DNA of 64,000 nucleotides from Blattabacterium cuenoti (GCF_014251995.1 NZ_CP059205.1:1-64000); one strand, 5' to 3'; positions 1 to 10,570 are shown, numbered from the stretch's first letter. Program-made: numbers and translations. The notes: generated by a model not told the origin, from the sequence alone.

Positions 1-1254
1 ATGGATAATGAAGCTTTAATAGGTTCTTTTTCAGATTTTAAATATGAAAAGAATATAGATAGAATAAGTCTTATGGCTATTTTAGAAGAATCTATTCGAT
101 GTGTTTTAAGAAAAAAATATGATTCATCTAAAAATTATGATATCATTGTTAATCCAGATCAAGGAGATTTGGAAATATGGAGAAATCGTATAGTTGTAAA
201 AGATGGAGAAGTTAAAGATGCAAATAAAGAAATAGAACTATCTATAGCACGAAAAATAGAACCAGATTTCGAAATAGGAGAAGAAGTAACAGAAAAAGTA
301 GAATTACAATCTTTAGGAAGAAGATCTATTTTATCTTTAAGACAAAATTTACTATCAAAAATTAATGAATATAATAATACAAATATTTATAAAAAATTTA
401 AAAATAAAGTAGGAGAAATTATTAATGTTGAAGTTTACCATATTTTATCTAAGCAGATCATAATGAGAGATGAAGAACAAAATGAAATGGTTTTACCTAA
501 ACAAGAACAAATTCCTAATGACTTTTTTAGAAAAGGAGATCCAGTTAAAGTTTTGGTTAAACGTGTAGACTGGAAAGACAATAAACCTTTTGCTATTCTT
601 ACAAGAAAAGATGAATCCTTTTTAGAAGAACTTTTTAAGTTAGAAATACCAGAAGTATCCGATGGTTTAATTACAATAAAAAAAGTAGCGCGTATACCAG
701 GTGAAAAAGCAAAAATATCTGTAGAATCTTATGATGACCGTATAGATCCAGTAGGAGCTTGTGTAGGAATGAAAGGATCTAGAATTCATCCCATAGTTAG
801 AGAACTAAAAAATGAAAACATAGACGTTATAAATTATACTTCTAATAAACAATTATATATCACAAGAGCTTTGAGTCCCGCTAGAATTTCTATGATGGAA
901 ATTAATGAAGAACATAAATACGTAAATGTTTACGTAAAAATTGAAGAAATATCAAAAGCAATTGGAAGAGGTGGACAAAATATAAGATTAGCTAGTCAAT
1001 TAACTGGATACAAAATACATATATTCAGAGATTCTCCTTATGAGGATGATGTAGAATTAACCGAATTTTCTGATGAAATAGATCAAGAAGTTTTAGAAAA
1101 ATTTCACAAGGTTGGATTAACCACTGCAAAATCTATTTTAAATTACAGAAAAAATGATTTAAGTAAACGGACAAATCTTGAAGAAAAGATAATAAATAAA
1201 GTAGTTTCTATATTAAGAAAAGAATTTGAAGAAGAATTAAATATAAATACATAA
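1..1254 (+). CDS. nusA: Transcription termination/antitermination factor NusA
   Basis: NusA binds RNA polymerase and nascent RNA and modulates pausing, termination and antitermination. The 417-residue product opens with the N-terminal RNA-polymerase-binding domain (about 1-125, with an 'EIWRNRIVV' segment typical of NusA). An S1 domain follows (about 130-200), then two KH domains whose GxxG loops are visible at about 256-262 (GMKGSRI) and 321-328 (IGRGGQNI). A short helix-hairpin-helix tail (about 365-410) replaces the acidic repeats of E. coli NusA, as is usual in Bacteroidetes. The ATG is the first base of the window; its N-terminus matches the family start, so the gene appears complete, although any upstream signal is outside the window. 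It is followed 73 bp later by infB, the conserved nusA-infB pairing. Confidence 0.96.
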   Translation: MDNEALIGSFSDFKYEKNIDRISLMAILEESIRCVLRKKYDSSKNYDIIVNPDQGDLEIWRNRIVVKDGEVKDANKEIELSIARKIEPDFEIGEEVTEKVELQSLGRRSILSLRQNLLSKINEYNNTNIYKKFKNKVGEIINVEVYHILSKQIIMRDEEQNEMVLPKQEQIPNDFFRKGDPVKVLVKRVDWKDNKPFAILTRKDESFLEELFKLEIPEVSDGLITIKKVARIPGEKAKISVESYDDRIDPVGACVGMKGSRIHPIVRELKNENIDVINYTSNKQLYITRALSPARISMMEINEEHKYVNVYVKIEEISKAIGRGGQNIRLASQLTGYKIHIFRDSPYEDDVELTEFSDEIDQEVLEKFHKVGLTTAKSILNYRKNDLSKRTNLEEKIINKVVSILRKEFEEELNINT

Positions 1255-1327
1255 ACATAAATCATATATAATAGATAGATTAAGTTTTTATTTTTTTCTT
1301 AATAAATACATTATTACAAATTATAAT

Positions 1328-3919
1328 ATGACTGATAAAATCAGATTGAAAACAGTATTAACTCAATTTAATATTTCTTTACAAAGAGTAGTTAATTTTT
1401 TACAAAAAAAAGGAATTGAAATAGAACATAATCCTAACACAAAAATAGAAAATAAGATTTATAAATTTCTTGTGCAAGAATTTCAAGGTTATAAGGAAAT
1501 TAGAGATAAGTCTGAAAAAATTTCTTTGCAAAAAAAACTCGAAAAAGAAAAAATAAAAGAAGAATTATCAAAATCAAAAAATGATCATCATACTCAAATT
1601 ATACGTGCTAAATCAAAAAATTTTATTGAATTTAAAAAAGTAGGAAAAATAAATATTGATTCATTAAATAAATTTTATAATAAAAAAGAAGAAAAAGAAA
1701 AAAATAACGATTTGCATAATAAAAAAATAGAAAAAAAATTAAAAAATAATAAACCAGAACACATTGATACTATTTATCAAAAGTTAGATGGAGTTATATT
1801 AACAGGAGATAGAATTGATTTATCCCAATTTGAAAAAAAAAGAACAAAACCAGAAATTAAAAAAAAACGGAAAAGAATTAAAAAAGAAATTTTTGTTGAT
1901 GAAATTAAAAATATTTCTGTTAGAAAAAAACATAATAAAGAACGAAAATTTATCCCTAAAAAAGGATATGAAAAAAACTATAAGAATAAAAAAAATAATC
2001 AAAAATCAGGAATTTCAGATGAACAAATAGAAAAACAAATTAAAGAAACTTTAGAAAAGTTATCATCTAAAGGAATAAAGTCAAAATCTTCAAAAATTAG
2101 AAAAGAAAAACGTCAGTATAAAAAAGAAAAAAAAATTTTACAGAATGAAATTGAAAAAGAAAAAAAAGAAAAAATACTAAAAATAGCTGAATTCACAACA
2201 GTTAATGAGTTGGCATATATGATGAAAGTTAATGTGACAGATGTAATTGTATCTTGTATGTCCTTAGGTATAATGGTTACTTTGAATCAAAGACTAGATG
2301 CAGAAATACTAACCTTAGTTGCAGATGAATTTGGTTACAACGTAGAATTTGTTGGATTAGACCTAGAAGAATCAGTTAAAGATGATAAAGATTTAGAAAA
2401 AGATTTAAAACCAAGACCTCCTATTATTACTGTAATGGGGCATGTAGATCATGGAAAAACATCTTTATTAGATTATATTAGAAATACTAATGTTATATCT
2501 GGAGAAGCTGGTGGAATCACTCAACATATTTCTGCTTATAGTGTAAAATATAACGATAATGAAAGTATTACTTTTTTAGATACTCCGGGACATGAAGCTT
2601 TTACCGCAATGCGTGCAAGAGGTGCTCAAATAACAGATATTGCGATTATAGTTATAGCAGCAGATGACAAAGTTATGCCTCAAACTAAAGAGGCTATTAG
2701 TCATGCTCAAGCAGCAAATGTTCCAATTATTTTTGTATTTAATAAAATGGATAAGCCTAATGCAAACCCTGATAGAATCAGAGAAGAATTAGCAAATTTA
2801 AATTTATTAGTAGAGGAATGGGGGGGAAGATATCCTTCTCAAGAAATATCAGCAAAATTGGGAACTGGAATAGATAAATTATTAGAAAAAGTTATCTTAG
2901 TATCCAAATTATTGACTTTAAAAGCTAATCCTAACAAACCTGCAGTAGGAACAGTAATAGAAGCTTCTTTAGACAAAGGAAGAGGATATGTTACAAGTTT
3001 GCTTTTACAAGGAGGAACACTAAAAATTGGGGATTATGTTCTTGCAGGGAGTCTTCATGGAAAAGTAAAAATTATTTTAGATGAAAGAGGAAAATCTATT
3101 TCTTCTGCGGGACCATCCAAACCTATTACTATTTTGGGACTAAACGGAGCTCCAACAGCCGGAGATAAATTTAAAGTTTTTAAAGATGAAAAAGAAGCAA
3201 AACATCTTGCTTCTAGAAGAGAACAACTACAAAGAGAACAGAACATACGATCTCAAAAACATCTTACATTAGATGAAATAGGAAGACGTATTGCATTAGG
3301 CGATTTCAAAGAAATAAAAATAATTCTCAAAGGTGATGTAGATGGTTCAGTAGAAGCTATTTCCGATGCACTTCAAAAATTATCTACTAATACTATTATG
3401 GTAAATATTATTTATAAAGGGATCGGACAAATAACTGAATCGGATGTATTATTAGCAAGTGCTTCAGATGCAATTATAATAGGTTTTAATGTTAGACCTA
3501 ATATTGGATCTAGTAATATAGCAAAAAAAGAAAATATAGAAATACGAACTTATTCAATAATATATGATATTACCAATGATCTTCAAGAAGCTATGGATGG
3601 AATGCTTTCTCCTGAAACAAGAGAGAAAATATTAGGAAGTGCTGAAGTAAGAGAAGTTTTCAAAATTCCAAAAATAGGAACTATAGCGGGTTGTATGGTG
3701 GTAGAAGGAAAATTATTACGTCAATCAAAAATGAGATTAATTAGAGAAGGAATTGTTATTCATGATGGAGAATTTACTTCTCTAAAACGTTTTAAAGAAG
3801 ACGTAAAAGAAGTTACTAAAGGATATGAATGTGGATTAGGAATTAAAAATTATAATAATCTAAAAGTAGGTGATACTATAGAAGCATATGAAGTATTATC
3901 CTACAAAAAAACAAATTAA
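1328..3919 (+). CDS. infB: Translation initiation factor IF-2
   Basis: IF-2 is the GTPase that places initiator tRNA on the 30S subunit and promotes subunit joining. The product is 863 residues. It has an N-terminal helical segment (1-50), then a long Lys/Glu-rich low-complexity linker (about 55-280), then a second IF2-N-like domain (about 283-345). The G domain shows G1 GHVDHGKT at about 371-378, G3 DTPGH from 418 and G4 NKMD from 472. The IF-2 domains II-IV follow to the C-terminus. The linker is coded by very A-rich DNA and is the least constrained part. The ATG has no Shine-Dalgarno sequence. aspS starts 9 bp after the stop, so the two genes are probably cotranscribed. Confidence 0.97.
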   Translation: MTDKIRLKTVLTQFNISLQRVVNFLQKKGIEIEHNPNTKIENKIYKFLVQEFQGYKEIRDKSEKISLQKKLEKEKIKEELSKSKNDHHTQIIRAKSKNFIEFKKVGKINIDSLNKFYNKKEEKEKNNDLHNKKIEKKLKNNKPEHIDTIYQKLDGVILTGDRIDLSQFEKKRTKPEIKKKRKRIKKEIFVDEIKNISVRKKHNKERKFIPKKGYEKNYKNKKNNQKSGISDEQIEKQIKETLEKLSSKGIKSKSSKIRKEKRQYKKEKKILQNEIEKEKKEKILKIAEFTTVNELAYMMKVNVTDVIVSCMSLGIMVTLNQRLDAEILTLVADEFGYNVEFVGLDLEESVKDDKDLEKDLKPRPPIITVMGHVDHGKTSLLDYIRNTNVISGEAGGITQHISAYSVKYNDNESITFLDTPGHEAFTAMRARGAQITDIAIIVIAADDKVMPQTKEAISHAQAANVPIIFVFNKMDKPNANPDRIREELANLNLLVEEWGGRYPSQEISAKLGTGIDKLLEKVILVSKLLTLKANPNKPAVGTVIEASLDKGRGYVTSLLLQGGTLKIGDYVLAGSLHGKVKIILDERGKSISSAGPSKPITILGLNGAPTAGDKFKVFKDEKEAKHLASRREQLQREQNIRSQKHLTLDEIGRRIALGDFKEIKIILKGDVDGSVEAISDALQKLSTNTIMVNIIYKGIGQITESDVLLASASDAIIIGFNVRPNIGSSNIAKKENIEIRTYSIIYDITNDLQEAMDGMLSPETREKILGSAEVREVFKIPKIGTIAGCMVVEGKLLRQSKMRLIREGIVIHDGEFTSLKRFKEDVKEVTKGYECGLGIKNYNNLKVGDTIEAYEVLSYKKTN

Positions 3920-3928
3920 TAAGTAAAA

Positions 3929-5593
3929 ATGTATAGAACACATAATTGTGGAGAATTGTGTAAAAAGGATCTTGGAAAAGAAGTTATATTATCTGGATGG
4001 ATCCAAAAAAAAAGGAATTTAGGATCTCTATGTTTTATAGACATTAGAGATTATTTTGGAATCACTCAACTTATTTTCTCCAAAAAATTAGTAAATGAAA
4101 AATTTCCTTTAGTGGAAAAAGAGTTTCTAATTAAAATTAAAGGAAAAGTGGTTGAAAGATCATCCGTTAATTATAATATTCCTACAGGAAAAATAGAAGT
4201 TTTAGTATCTAAATTAGAAATTTTAAACTCTTCTCTTCCTATTCCTTTTACTATTGAAAATAAAACAGATGGAAATGAGAAAATTAGAATGATATATAGA
4301 TATCTTGATATAAGAAGAAATCCTATGAAAAATAATTTAATTATTCGTCATCTTATTTCTTTAGAAACACGAAATTTCCTTTCTAAAAATGGATTTTTAG
4401 AAATAGAAACTCCTATTTTGATAAATCCTACTCCAGAAGGAGCTAGAAGTTTTATTGTTCCATATAGAAAAAATATTAGAAAATATTATGCACTAGCGCA
4501 ATCTCCTCAATTATTTAAACAGTTATTAATGATAGGTGGAATAGATAAATATTTTCAAATTGCAAAATGTTTTAGAGATGAAGATTCTCGTTCTAATAGA
4601 CAAATTGAGTTTACACAAATAGACTGTGAAATGTCTTTTGTAGAGGTAAATGATATATTATTTTTTTTTGAGAATTTTATAAAACATCTATTTAAAAAAA
4701 TAAAAAATATTCAATTGGAATCTTTTCCTTGCATTTCTTATGATGATTCGATAAAAATATACGGGACAGATAGTCCTGATATCCGTTTTGGAATGCCATT
4801 TATAGAGTTAACTGATCTGGTTCAAAAAAAAAATATTTCTTTCTTAAAAGAACAAAAATCAGTGATAGGAATGAAATGTCACAATCAAATTAATATTAGT
4901 AAACTAAAAGAAATAAAATGTGGAAATGTTTTTTGGATAAAAAACTCATTAAATAAAATGTTATTTTCTTCTAATCCAGATTTATTTAATAATAAAATTG
5001 TGAAAATTTTTATATCTTTTTTCCAAACTAATCCTGGAGATTGTTTATTTATTTCTTATGGAGAAGAACAAGAATCAAGAGAAAAATTAAAAAAAATACG
5101 TTCAGAAATAATTAATTTTTTAAATTCAGAAAATACAAAAATTTTTAAACCTATTTGGATTAAAGATCTACCACTTTTCGAATGGGATACAAAATATAAA
5201 AAATATAAATCAGTACATCATCCATTCACATGTCCTAAAGAAGAGGATATTCATTTTTTGGAAAAATATCCAGAAAAAATAAAATCTAAATCTTATGATT
5301 TAATTATAAATGGAGTAGAAATTGGAAGTGGATCTATACGAATTCATAAAAAAAGTATACAAAATTTAATCTTTAAACATTTAGGACTTTCTAAAAATGA
5401 AATAGAATCCAAATTTGGATTTTTTATAGAAGCTCTTGAATACGGGACACCACCTCATGGTGGAATAGCTTTTGGATTAGATAGACTTATTAGTATTTTA
5501 GAAGGTAACAATGATATAAAAAATTTTATAGCTTTTCCAAAAAACAATTATGGAAAAGATATGATGACCAAGGCTCCATCTTATTTGGAGTAA
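3929..5593 (+). CDS. aspS: Aspartate--tRNA ligase
   Basis: Class II aminoacyl-tRNA synthetase that charges tRNA-Asp. The product is 554 residues. It has an N-terminal OB-fold anticodon-binding domain (about 1-105), the class II core with motif 2 (FRDED, 215-219), the bacterial-type GAD insertion (about 275-400), and motif 3 in GGIAFGLDRL (511-520). It is somewhat shorter than E. coli AspRS (590 residues), mainly in loops. Residue 31 is Leu in the 'RNLGSL' segment, as in the discriminating E. coli enzyme rather than the His seen in non-discriminating Pseudomonas-type enzymes; this suggests a tRNA-Asp-specific enzyme, which is inference. It lies 9 bp after infB and converges on ppa. Confidence 0.96.
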   Translation: MYRTHNCGELCKKDLGKEVILSGWIQKKRNLGSLCFIDIRDYFGITQLIFSKKLVNEKFPLVEKEFLIKIKGKVVERSSVNYNIPTGKIEVLVSKLEILNSSLPIPFTIENKTDGNEKIRMIYRYLDIRRNPMKNNLIIRHLISLETRNFLSKNGFLEIETPILINPTPEGARSFIVPYRKNIRKYYALAQSPQLFKQLLMIGGIDKYFQIAKCFRDEDSRSNRQIEFTQIDCEMSFVEVNDILFFFENFIKHLFKKIKNIQLESFPCISYDDSIKIYGTDSPDIRFGMPFIELTDLVQKKNISFLKEQKSVIGMKCHNQINISKLKEIKCGNVFWIKNSLNKMLFSSNPDLFNNKIVKIFISFFQTNPGDCLFISYGEEQESREKLKKIRSEIINFLNSENTKIFKPIWIKDLPLFEWDTKYKKYKSVHHPFTCPKEEDIHFLEKYPEKIKSKSYDLIINGVEIGSGSIRIHKKSIQNLIFKHLGLSKNEIESKFGFFIEALEYGTPPHGGIAFGLDRLISILEGNNDIKNFIAFPKNNYGKDMMTKAPSYLE

Positions 5594-5611
5594 GAAAAAA
5601 TAAAAAAATAT

Positions 5612-6109
5612 TCAAATTTTCTTTAAACTATTTCTATATCGTGAACAAGATTGTTCGTACACAAAAATAGCATCATCCCTAGTTTTCCAACTTCCTATTT
5701 CTACTTTTTTATTTTCTAAATCTTTATAAACTGAAAAGAAATGTTCTATTTCTTTTTTTAGGTGCATAGAAACATCATTAATATTATTCATTGTATTATA
5801 ATTAGGATCCGAAATAGGAACACAAATAATTTTTTCATCTTCTCCTTTTTCATCTATCATAAAAAAAATTCCAATAGGTTTTACTTTAATTAAACATCCC
5901 GGAATTGTAGGTTCTGTTAAGAAAACTAATGCATCTAATGGATCTCCATCCATAGAAAGCGTTTTTGGAATAAAACCATAGTCTGTAGGATAACTCATAG
6001 GAGAATATAAAACTCTATTTAATCTGATAAAATTATTTTTTTTATCAAATTCATATTTATTTCTACTTCCTTTTGGGATTTCAACAAGTACATCAAAATT
6101 TATTATCAT
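5612..6109 (-). CDS. ppa: Inorganic pyrophosphatase (family I)
   Basis: Soluble Mg-dependent pyrophosphatase that hydrolyses PPi made by biosynthesis. The family I signature is visible as DGDPLDALVF, and the beginning 'VEIPKGSRNKYE' is the usual family N-terminus. I place the start at the internal ATG (6109-6107), giving 165 residues. The frame stays open upstream to another ATG at 6142, but that adds an 11-residue non-conserved extension overlapping the last 19 bases of the upstream dehydrogenase gene; the longer form cannot be excluded. The enzyme is probably cotranscribed with the E2 gene directly upstream on the minus strand. Confidence 0.93.
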   Translation of the reverse strand: MIINFDVLVEIPKGSRNKYEFDKKNNFIRLNRVLYSPMSYPTDYGFIPKTLSMDGDPLDALVFLTEPTIPGCLIKVKPIGIFFMIDEKGEDEKIICVPISDPNYNTMNNINDVSMHLKKEIEHFFSVYKDLENKKVEIGSWKTRDDAIFVYEQSCSRYRNSLKKI

Positions 6110-6123
6110 TTTTTTAAAAATTT

Positions 6124-7359
6124 TTATATTTTTGTATAACAATTAAATTTTTCCAGATATAAAGCAACTTTTTTAGCAAACTTACCTCCTAAAAATCCAT
6201 CTATTACACGATGATCATAAGAATGTGACAAATAAATCTTATGTCTAATTCCTATTAAATTTCCTTTTGGAGTTTCTATAATAGATAATTTTTTTTGTAT
6301 TAATCCTATAGCCATAATAGCAACCTGTGGTTGATGTATAATTGGAGTTCCAAAAATATTACCAAAACTACCAATATTACTAATTGTATACGTTCCTCCT
6401 TGAGTTTCTTCAGGTTCCAATTGATTAGATTTAGTTCTTTTTATTAAATCATTTATAATTTTAATTAGTCCTCTTAAGTTATAAGAATCTGCGTTTTTTA
6501 TAACAGGTACAATTAGATTACCATTAGGTAATGCTGTAGCAAATCCTATATGAATTTTTTTCTTTTTTATTATATTTTTTCCACTAACGGAAATATTGAT
6601 CATAGGAAAATCTTTAATAGCTTTAACTACACATTCTACAAAAATAGACATTAATGTTAATTTTTCTCCTGTTTCCTTTTGAAAATTATCTTTAATTTTT
6701 TCTCTCCATTCTACAATATTTGTGACATCTGCTTCTACAAAAGAAGTAACATGAACAGATATATTTTTACTTCTTATCATATGTTCTGAAGTAACTTTAC
6801 GGATTCTATCCATTTCTATAATTTCTTCATCATCATTATTAATGATAACATCATTTTTTTTATTATTACATTGATATGATAAAAATATATCCTTTTTTTT
6901 CTTATTATAAGAGATAACTTTTTTTTGAATATATTTTAGTATATCATTCTTAGTTACACGTTCTTTTTCTCCAGTTCCTTGTATTGTTTCTAGTTCGTAA
7001 AAACTAATACCTTCTTTATGAGCAATAGTACGTACGAGAGGGGAGTAAAAACGTTTTTTATTTTTCCTTACTATTATCGTTTTGTCATTTTCTATGAAAG
7101 GAAATATTTTTTCTTTTTCTTTTACTTCCAAAATTGCTATTGAAGTTCCTACTTTAGCAATCTCATTAGGAAAAAATAATTTTTTTTTTAAGATACCATT
7201 AACTGGAGAAAAAATTTCGGAATCCACTTTATCTGTGGAAATTTCTACCAAAAGCTCTTCTTTTTTTATAAAGTCTCCTTCTTCTTTTAACCAACGAATA
7301 ATGGTAGCTTCAGTTATACTTTCCCCCATCGATGGAAGTGGTAAATTATATTCTGGCAT
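6124..7359 (-). CDS. 2-oxo acid dehydrogenase E2 component (dihydrolipoamide acyltransferase)
   Basis: E2 core of a pyruvate or branched-chain 2-oxo acid dehydrogenase complex. The 411-residue product has one lipoyl domain (1-77) with the lipoylated lysine K44 in STDKVDSE. A peripheral-subunit-binding domain follows (about 105-145), then the catalytic acyltransferase domain ending in SYDHRVIDG with H383 and D387. It is a different protein from the succinyltransferase at 53605-54840, which follows sucA. The sequence alone does not separate pyruvate from branched-chain specificity; 'STDKVDSE' and 'MPSMGES'-type starts are common in Bacteroidetes E2s annotated either way. The E1 and E3 genes are not in the window. 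The ppa coding region starts 14 bp downstream. Confidence 0.93.
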   Translation of the reverse strand: MPEYNLPLPSMGESITEATIIRWLKEEGDFIKKEELLVEISTDKVDSEIFSPVNGILKKKLFFPNEIAKVGTSIAILEVKEKEKIFPFIENDKTIIVRKNKKRFYSPLVRTIAHKEGISFYELETIQGTGEKERVTKNDILKYIQKKVISYNKKKKDIFLSYQCNNKKNDVIINNDDEEIIEMDRIRKVTSEHMIRSKNISVHVTSFVEADVTNIVEWREKIKDNFQKETGEKLTLMSIFVECVVKAIKDFPMINISVSGKNIIKKKKIHIGFATALPNGNLIVPVIKNADSYNLRGLIKIINDLIKRTKSNQLEPEETQGGTYTISNIGSFGNIFGTPIIHQPQVAIMAIGLIQKKLSIIETPKGNLIGIRHKIYLSHSYDHRVIDGFLGGKFAKKVALYLEKFNCYTKI

Positions 7360-7458
7360 CTAATATTAGATTAATCGTTTTATATTTGAAGATAAATACT
7401 ACCTAGATTATCTAGATTATATATATAAATATAAAAAATAATAAATTCATTTTAAAAA

Positions 7459-8991
7459 ATGAAAATTCTTTCTTCAAGCCAAATTAAAAAAGTTGATCAA
7501 TATTGTATTGATTACGAATCAATTTCTTCTATAGAATTAATGGAAAAAGCTGCTAAAAGCTGTTTTAATTGGATAATAAGAAATAAATCTTTTTTTAAAA
7601 TCAAAGAAATTCCATTTATAGTATTATCTGGAGTTGGAAATAATGGAGGAGATGGACTTTTTTTAGCTCAGATGTTATATTTTTTTGGAGCAAAAATTTC
7701 TGTATATATATTAAGTACTTCTAACCATTTTTCAAACGAATTTCTAATCGCAAAAAAAAAGATATTAAGATACAATATTCCTTTAAGAATTATTCATGAA
7801 GGTGAAAAATTTCCATTTTTAAATAAAAAAAGCCATTTAATTGATGCTATATTCGGAATAGGATTTAATCGTTCAATTAATAAATATTGGAAATCATTTT
7901 TTCATTATATCAATGAAAATAATTTCCAAAATGTTTTATCTATAGATATTCCTTCTGGTCTTTTCATGGAAAAAAGCCAAAATTTTACCGGAATAATAAA
8001 GGCCACTCATACTTTGACTTTTCAAACTCCAAAATTACCCTTTCTCCTTCCAGATTATGAATATTATGTTGGAAAATGGACAATATTAGACATTGGTTGG
8101 AAAAAAGATTTTATTAAAAATATTCACACAAAAAAATTTTATATTGATAACCAATGTGTCAGTTCTATTTATAGAAAAAGAAAAAAATTTTCTCATAAAG
8201 GAAATTATGGGAATGGAATAATTATAGGTGGTAGTTATGGAATGATAGGTTCAGTTGTACTTTCTGCAAAATCAAGTTTAAGAACTGGAATAGGAAAATT
8301 AAGTGTATATGTTCCTTATTGTGGATATGAAATAATTCAAAGTTCTTTTCCAGAAGTAATTGTGAAAACAGATAAAAAAAAAGATTATATAAGTGATATC
8401 ACTATATCATCTTCTAATATAAATGCAATAGGAATAGGAATAGGAATGGGAAAAAATCCTAAAACTGAATATGCTTTAGAATCTTTTTTACTAAAAATAA
8501 AACAAAAAAAAATACCAATAGTTATTGATGCTGATGCTTTAAATATGTTATCAAATCGATTGGAATTATTAAATATTGTTCCAAAAAATATTACCATAAT
8601 TACTCCACACCCAAAAGAATTTTGTAGATTATTTGGAAAATGGAAAAACGACTACCAAAAACTTTCTATTCTAAGAAAAAAATCTTTAAAATATAAAATA
8701 TTTATTGTCCTAAAAGGAGGTCATTCTATTATTTCTACTCCATGTGGACATCTATATTTTAATAGTACGGGAAATCCAGGAATGGCAACAGCAGGAAGTG
8801 GAGATGTTTTAACTGGAATGATAATGAGTTTTTTATCTCAAGGATACACTCCTAAAGAATCATGCATAATGGGAGTATATTTACATGGATTGTCAGGAGA
8901 TATCGCTTCAAAAAAATTAAGTGAAGAATCAATGATATCTAGTGATATTATTAATAACATAGGAGAAGCTTATCAAAAAATTATAATCTAA
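7459..8991 (+). CDS. nnr: Bifunctional NAD(P)HX epimerase / ADP-dependent NAD(P)HX dehydratase
   Basis: Metabolite-repair enzyme that restores hydrated NADH/NADPH. The 510-residue protein is the usual fusion. The N-terminal YjeF_N (NnrE) epimerase domain (about 1-215) carries 'GVGNNGGDG'. The C-terminal NnrD kinase-like dehydratase domain (about 235-510) carries 'IIGGSYG', 'ITPHPKEF' and the ATP/ADP-site motif 'GNPGMATAGSGDVLTG'. It is intact in length and motifs. It starts about 100 bp from the divergent E2 gene, so the interval 7360-7458 probably carries both promoters. Its 3' end overlaps the convergent lnt gene by 11 bp. Confidence 0.95.
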   Translation: MKILSSSQIKKVDQYCIDYESISSIELMEKAAKSCFNWIIRNKSFFKIKEIPFIVLSGVGNNGGDGLFLAQMLYFFGAKISVYILSTSNHFSNEFLIAKKKILRYNIPLRIIHEGEKFPFLNKKSHLIDAIFGIGFNRSINKYWKSFFHYINENNFQNVLSIDIPSGLFMEKSQNFTGIIKATHTLTFQTPKLPFLLPDYEYYVGKWTILDIGWKKDFIKNIHTKKFYIDNQCVSSIYRKRKKFSHKGNYGNGIIIGGSYGMIGSVVLSAKSSLRTGIGKLSVYVPYCGYEIIQSSFPEVIVKTDKKKDYISDITISSSNINAIGIGIGMGKNPKTEYALESFLLKIKQKKIPIVIDADALNMLSNRLELLNIVPKNITIITPHPKEFCRLFGKWKNDYQKLSILRKKSLKYKIFIVLKGGHSIISTPCGHLYFNSTGNPGMATAGSGDVLTGMIMSFLSQGYTPKESCIMGVYLHGLSGDIASKKLSEESMISSDIINNIGEAYQKIII

Positions 8992-10570
8992 ACATTTTTC
9001 TATAAACAGTGAAAAATACAAAGTATAATAAAATTATTATTGTTATATACAAACTTATTTTATAAATATAATCTCCATATTTTATATAAAATGTTTTTTT
9101 ATTATTTATATAAACTTTTTCATATAAAATTCCTTCTTTCCCATATGGAAGACGAGATACTATATCTCCTCTTTCGTTAATAAAACAAGAAATTCCTGTA
9201 TTAGAAGATCTAGCTATATATTTTCTATTTTCAATAGCTCTAATACGTGCATAAGACATGTGTTGCCTATGTCCTTCTGACCTTCCCCACCAACCATCAT
9301 TAGTAATAATAATCATCATATCTGCATTTTTTTTTTTAAAAAAACTAGAAACATACTCGCCAAATACAGATTCATAACAAATAATAGGTGCTACTTTTAC
9401 TCCTAAATGAGGATGTTTAAAAATCGAAGGATTGTTTTCTTTTCCTAACTCTGTTACAGTTCCTCCAAAATTTAGCAATATATTTCCTAATATAGGATAA
9501 AATAATTTTTTATAAGGGAAAGTTTCCACTGCAGGAACTAATTTAGATTTATGATGATATTTTATATAATCATCCATGCTTATTTGTATAACTGAATTAA
9601 ACACGTCCATCCATTGAATGTTTCTAAAATTATTTGAAATAACAGGAATAGAAGTTTCTCTTTTTTTTTCTTTATGCAAAGAAAATAATTCTATACCTGC
9701 TATAAATACAGAATTTGGAAATTTATTTATTAAGTAATTTCTAATTAAATAGGCAATTTCGCTTTTTCCAAGATTTTTTATTGAAATTTTTTTAGGAAAT
9801 GTAGTTTCTGGAGCTAATATTATCATAGGATTAATAAATATTTTTTGATCCATTAATTTTTTAAATTTGAAAATAATTTTTTTCCTTGACATATTATATT
9901 TTTGATAATATGGATCAATATTAGGTTGTAAAATTAATGTATTTACAAATTTTTCATATTTTCTATTTTCATATTTAATATATATTAAATTCGATATTAA
10001 AATCATTAAAATAATTTTACTTATATTGAGGAATATTTTTCTGTAAAAAAGAGATATATTCCTATTTTTTTCATATTGGAAAATGGATTCTGTAAACCCA
10101 ATGTTTACAGTCCATATCCATAAAGCCCCTCCTAAAGTTCCAGTATATTCATACCATTGAATCCATTTAATATGGTTAGAAAATCCATTTCCTAGATTTA
10201 ACCATGGCCATGATAACTCCCATTCTAAATGCATTTTTTCAAATAGGATCCATAAGCAAACTAAAAATACATATCCTACTTTTTTATTTTCTACATTTTT
10301 TTTGATCAATGAAAAAAATGTAAAAACAATCGACATAAAAAAAGAATTTAATAAAACAGGAGCTAAATAAGCTTCTATTGCAAAAGTCCCATTAGTTCTT
10401 TTTGAAAATGATAACCACCATGTAGAAATTGAATTCCATATTAAAAAAGAAATAAAAGAAAAAAAAAAGATATAAGAAACTTTTTTTAAATGATCTTCTA
10501 CATATAATAAAGGAACAAAAGCTATAAATAAATAAATAGGATTTCCATAGGTAGGCCATCCTAAACTCAA
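8981..10570 (-). CDS. lnt: Apolipoprotein N-acyltransferase
   Basis: Inner-membrane enzyme that adds the third acyl chain to lipoproteins. The 529-residue frame shows several N-terminal membrane segments and then a nitrilase-like periplasmic domain. The catalytic triad is recognisable: Glu in LAPETTFP, Lys in KSKLVPAVE and Cys in ICYESVFGEY. The only conventional start is a TTG at 10570, giving 'MSLGWPTYG', but the frame stays open to an in-frame stop at 10631-10633. It codes about 20 more residues there, including a hydrophobic stretch that reads straight into the conserved 'LLLSLGWP'. That part lacks ATG, GTG or TTG, so an ATT or ATA start is likely. Its presence with lolD implies mature triacylated lipoproteins. 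Confidence 0.92.
   Translation of the reverse strand: MSLGWPTYGNPIYLFIAFVPLLYVEDHLKKVSYIFFFSFISFLIWNSISTWWLSFSKRTNGTFAIEAYLAPVLLNSFFMSIVFTFFSLIKKNVENKKVGYVFLVCLWILFEKMHLEWELSWPWLNLGNGFSNHIKWIQWYEYTGTLGGALWIWTVNIGFTESIFQYEKNRNISLFYRKIFLNISKIILMILISNLIYIKYENRKYEKFVNTLILQPNIDPYYQKYNMSRKKIIFKFKKLMDQKIFINPMIILAPETTFPKKISIKNLGKSEIAYLIRNYLINKFPNSVFIAGIELFSLHKEKKRETSIPVISNNFRNIQWMDVFNSVIQISMDDYIKYHHKSKLVPAVETFPYKKLFYPILGNILLNFGGTVTELGKENNPSIFKHPHLGVKVAPIICYESVFGEYVSSFFKKKNADMMIIITNDGWWGRSEGHRQHMSYARIRAIENRKYIARSSNTGISCFINERGDIVSRLPYGKEGILYEKVYINNKKTFYIKYGDYIYKISLYITIIILLYFVFFTVYRKMFRL

Noticed and set aside
7082-7363. A 93-codon plus-strand frame over the start of the E2 gene
   Set aside because: It is the complement of the lipoyl domain coding region, which is clearly the real gene.
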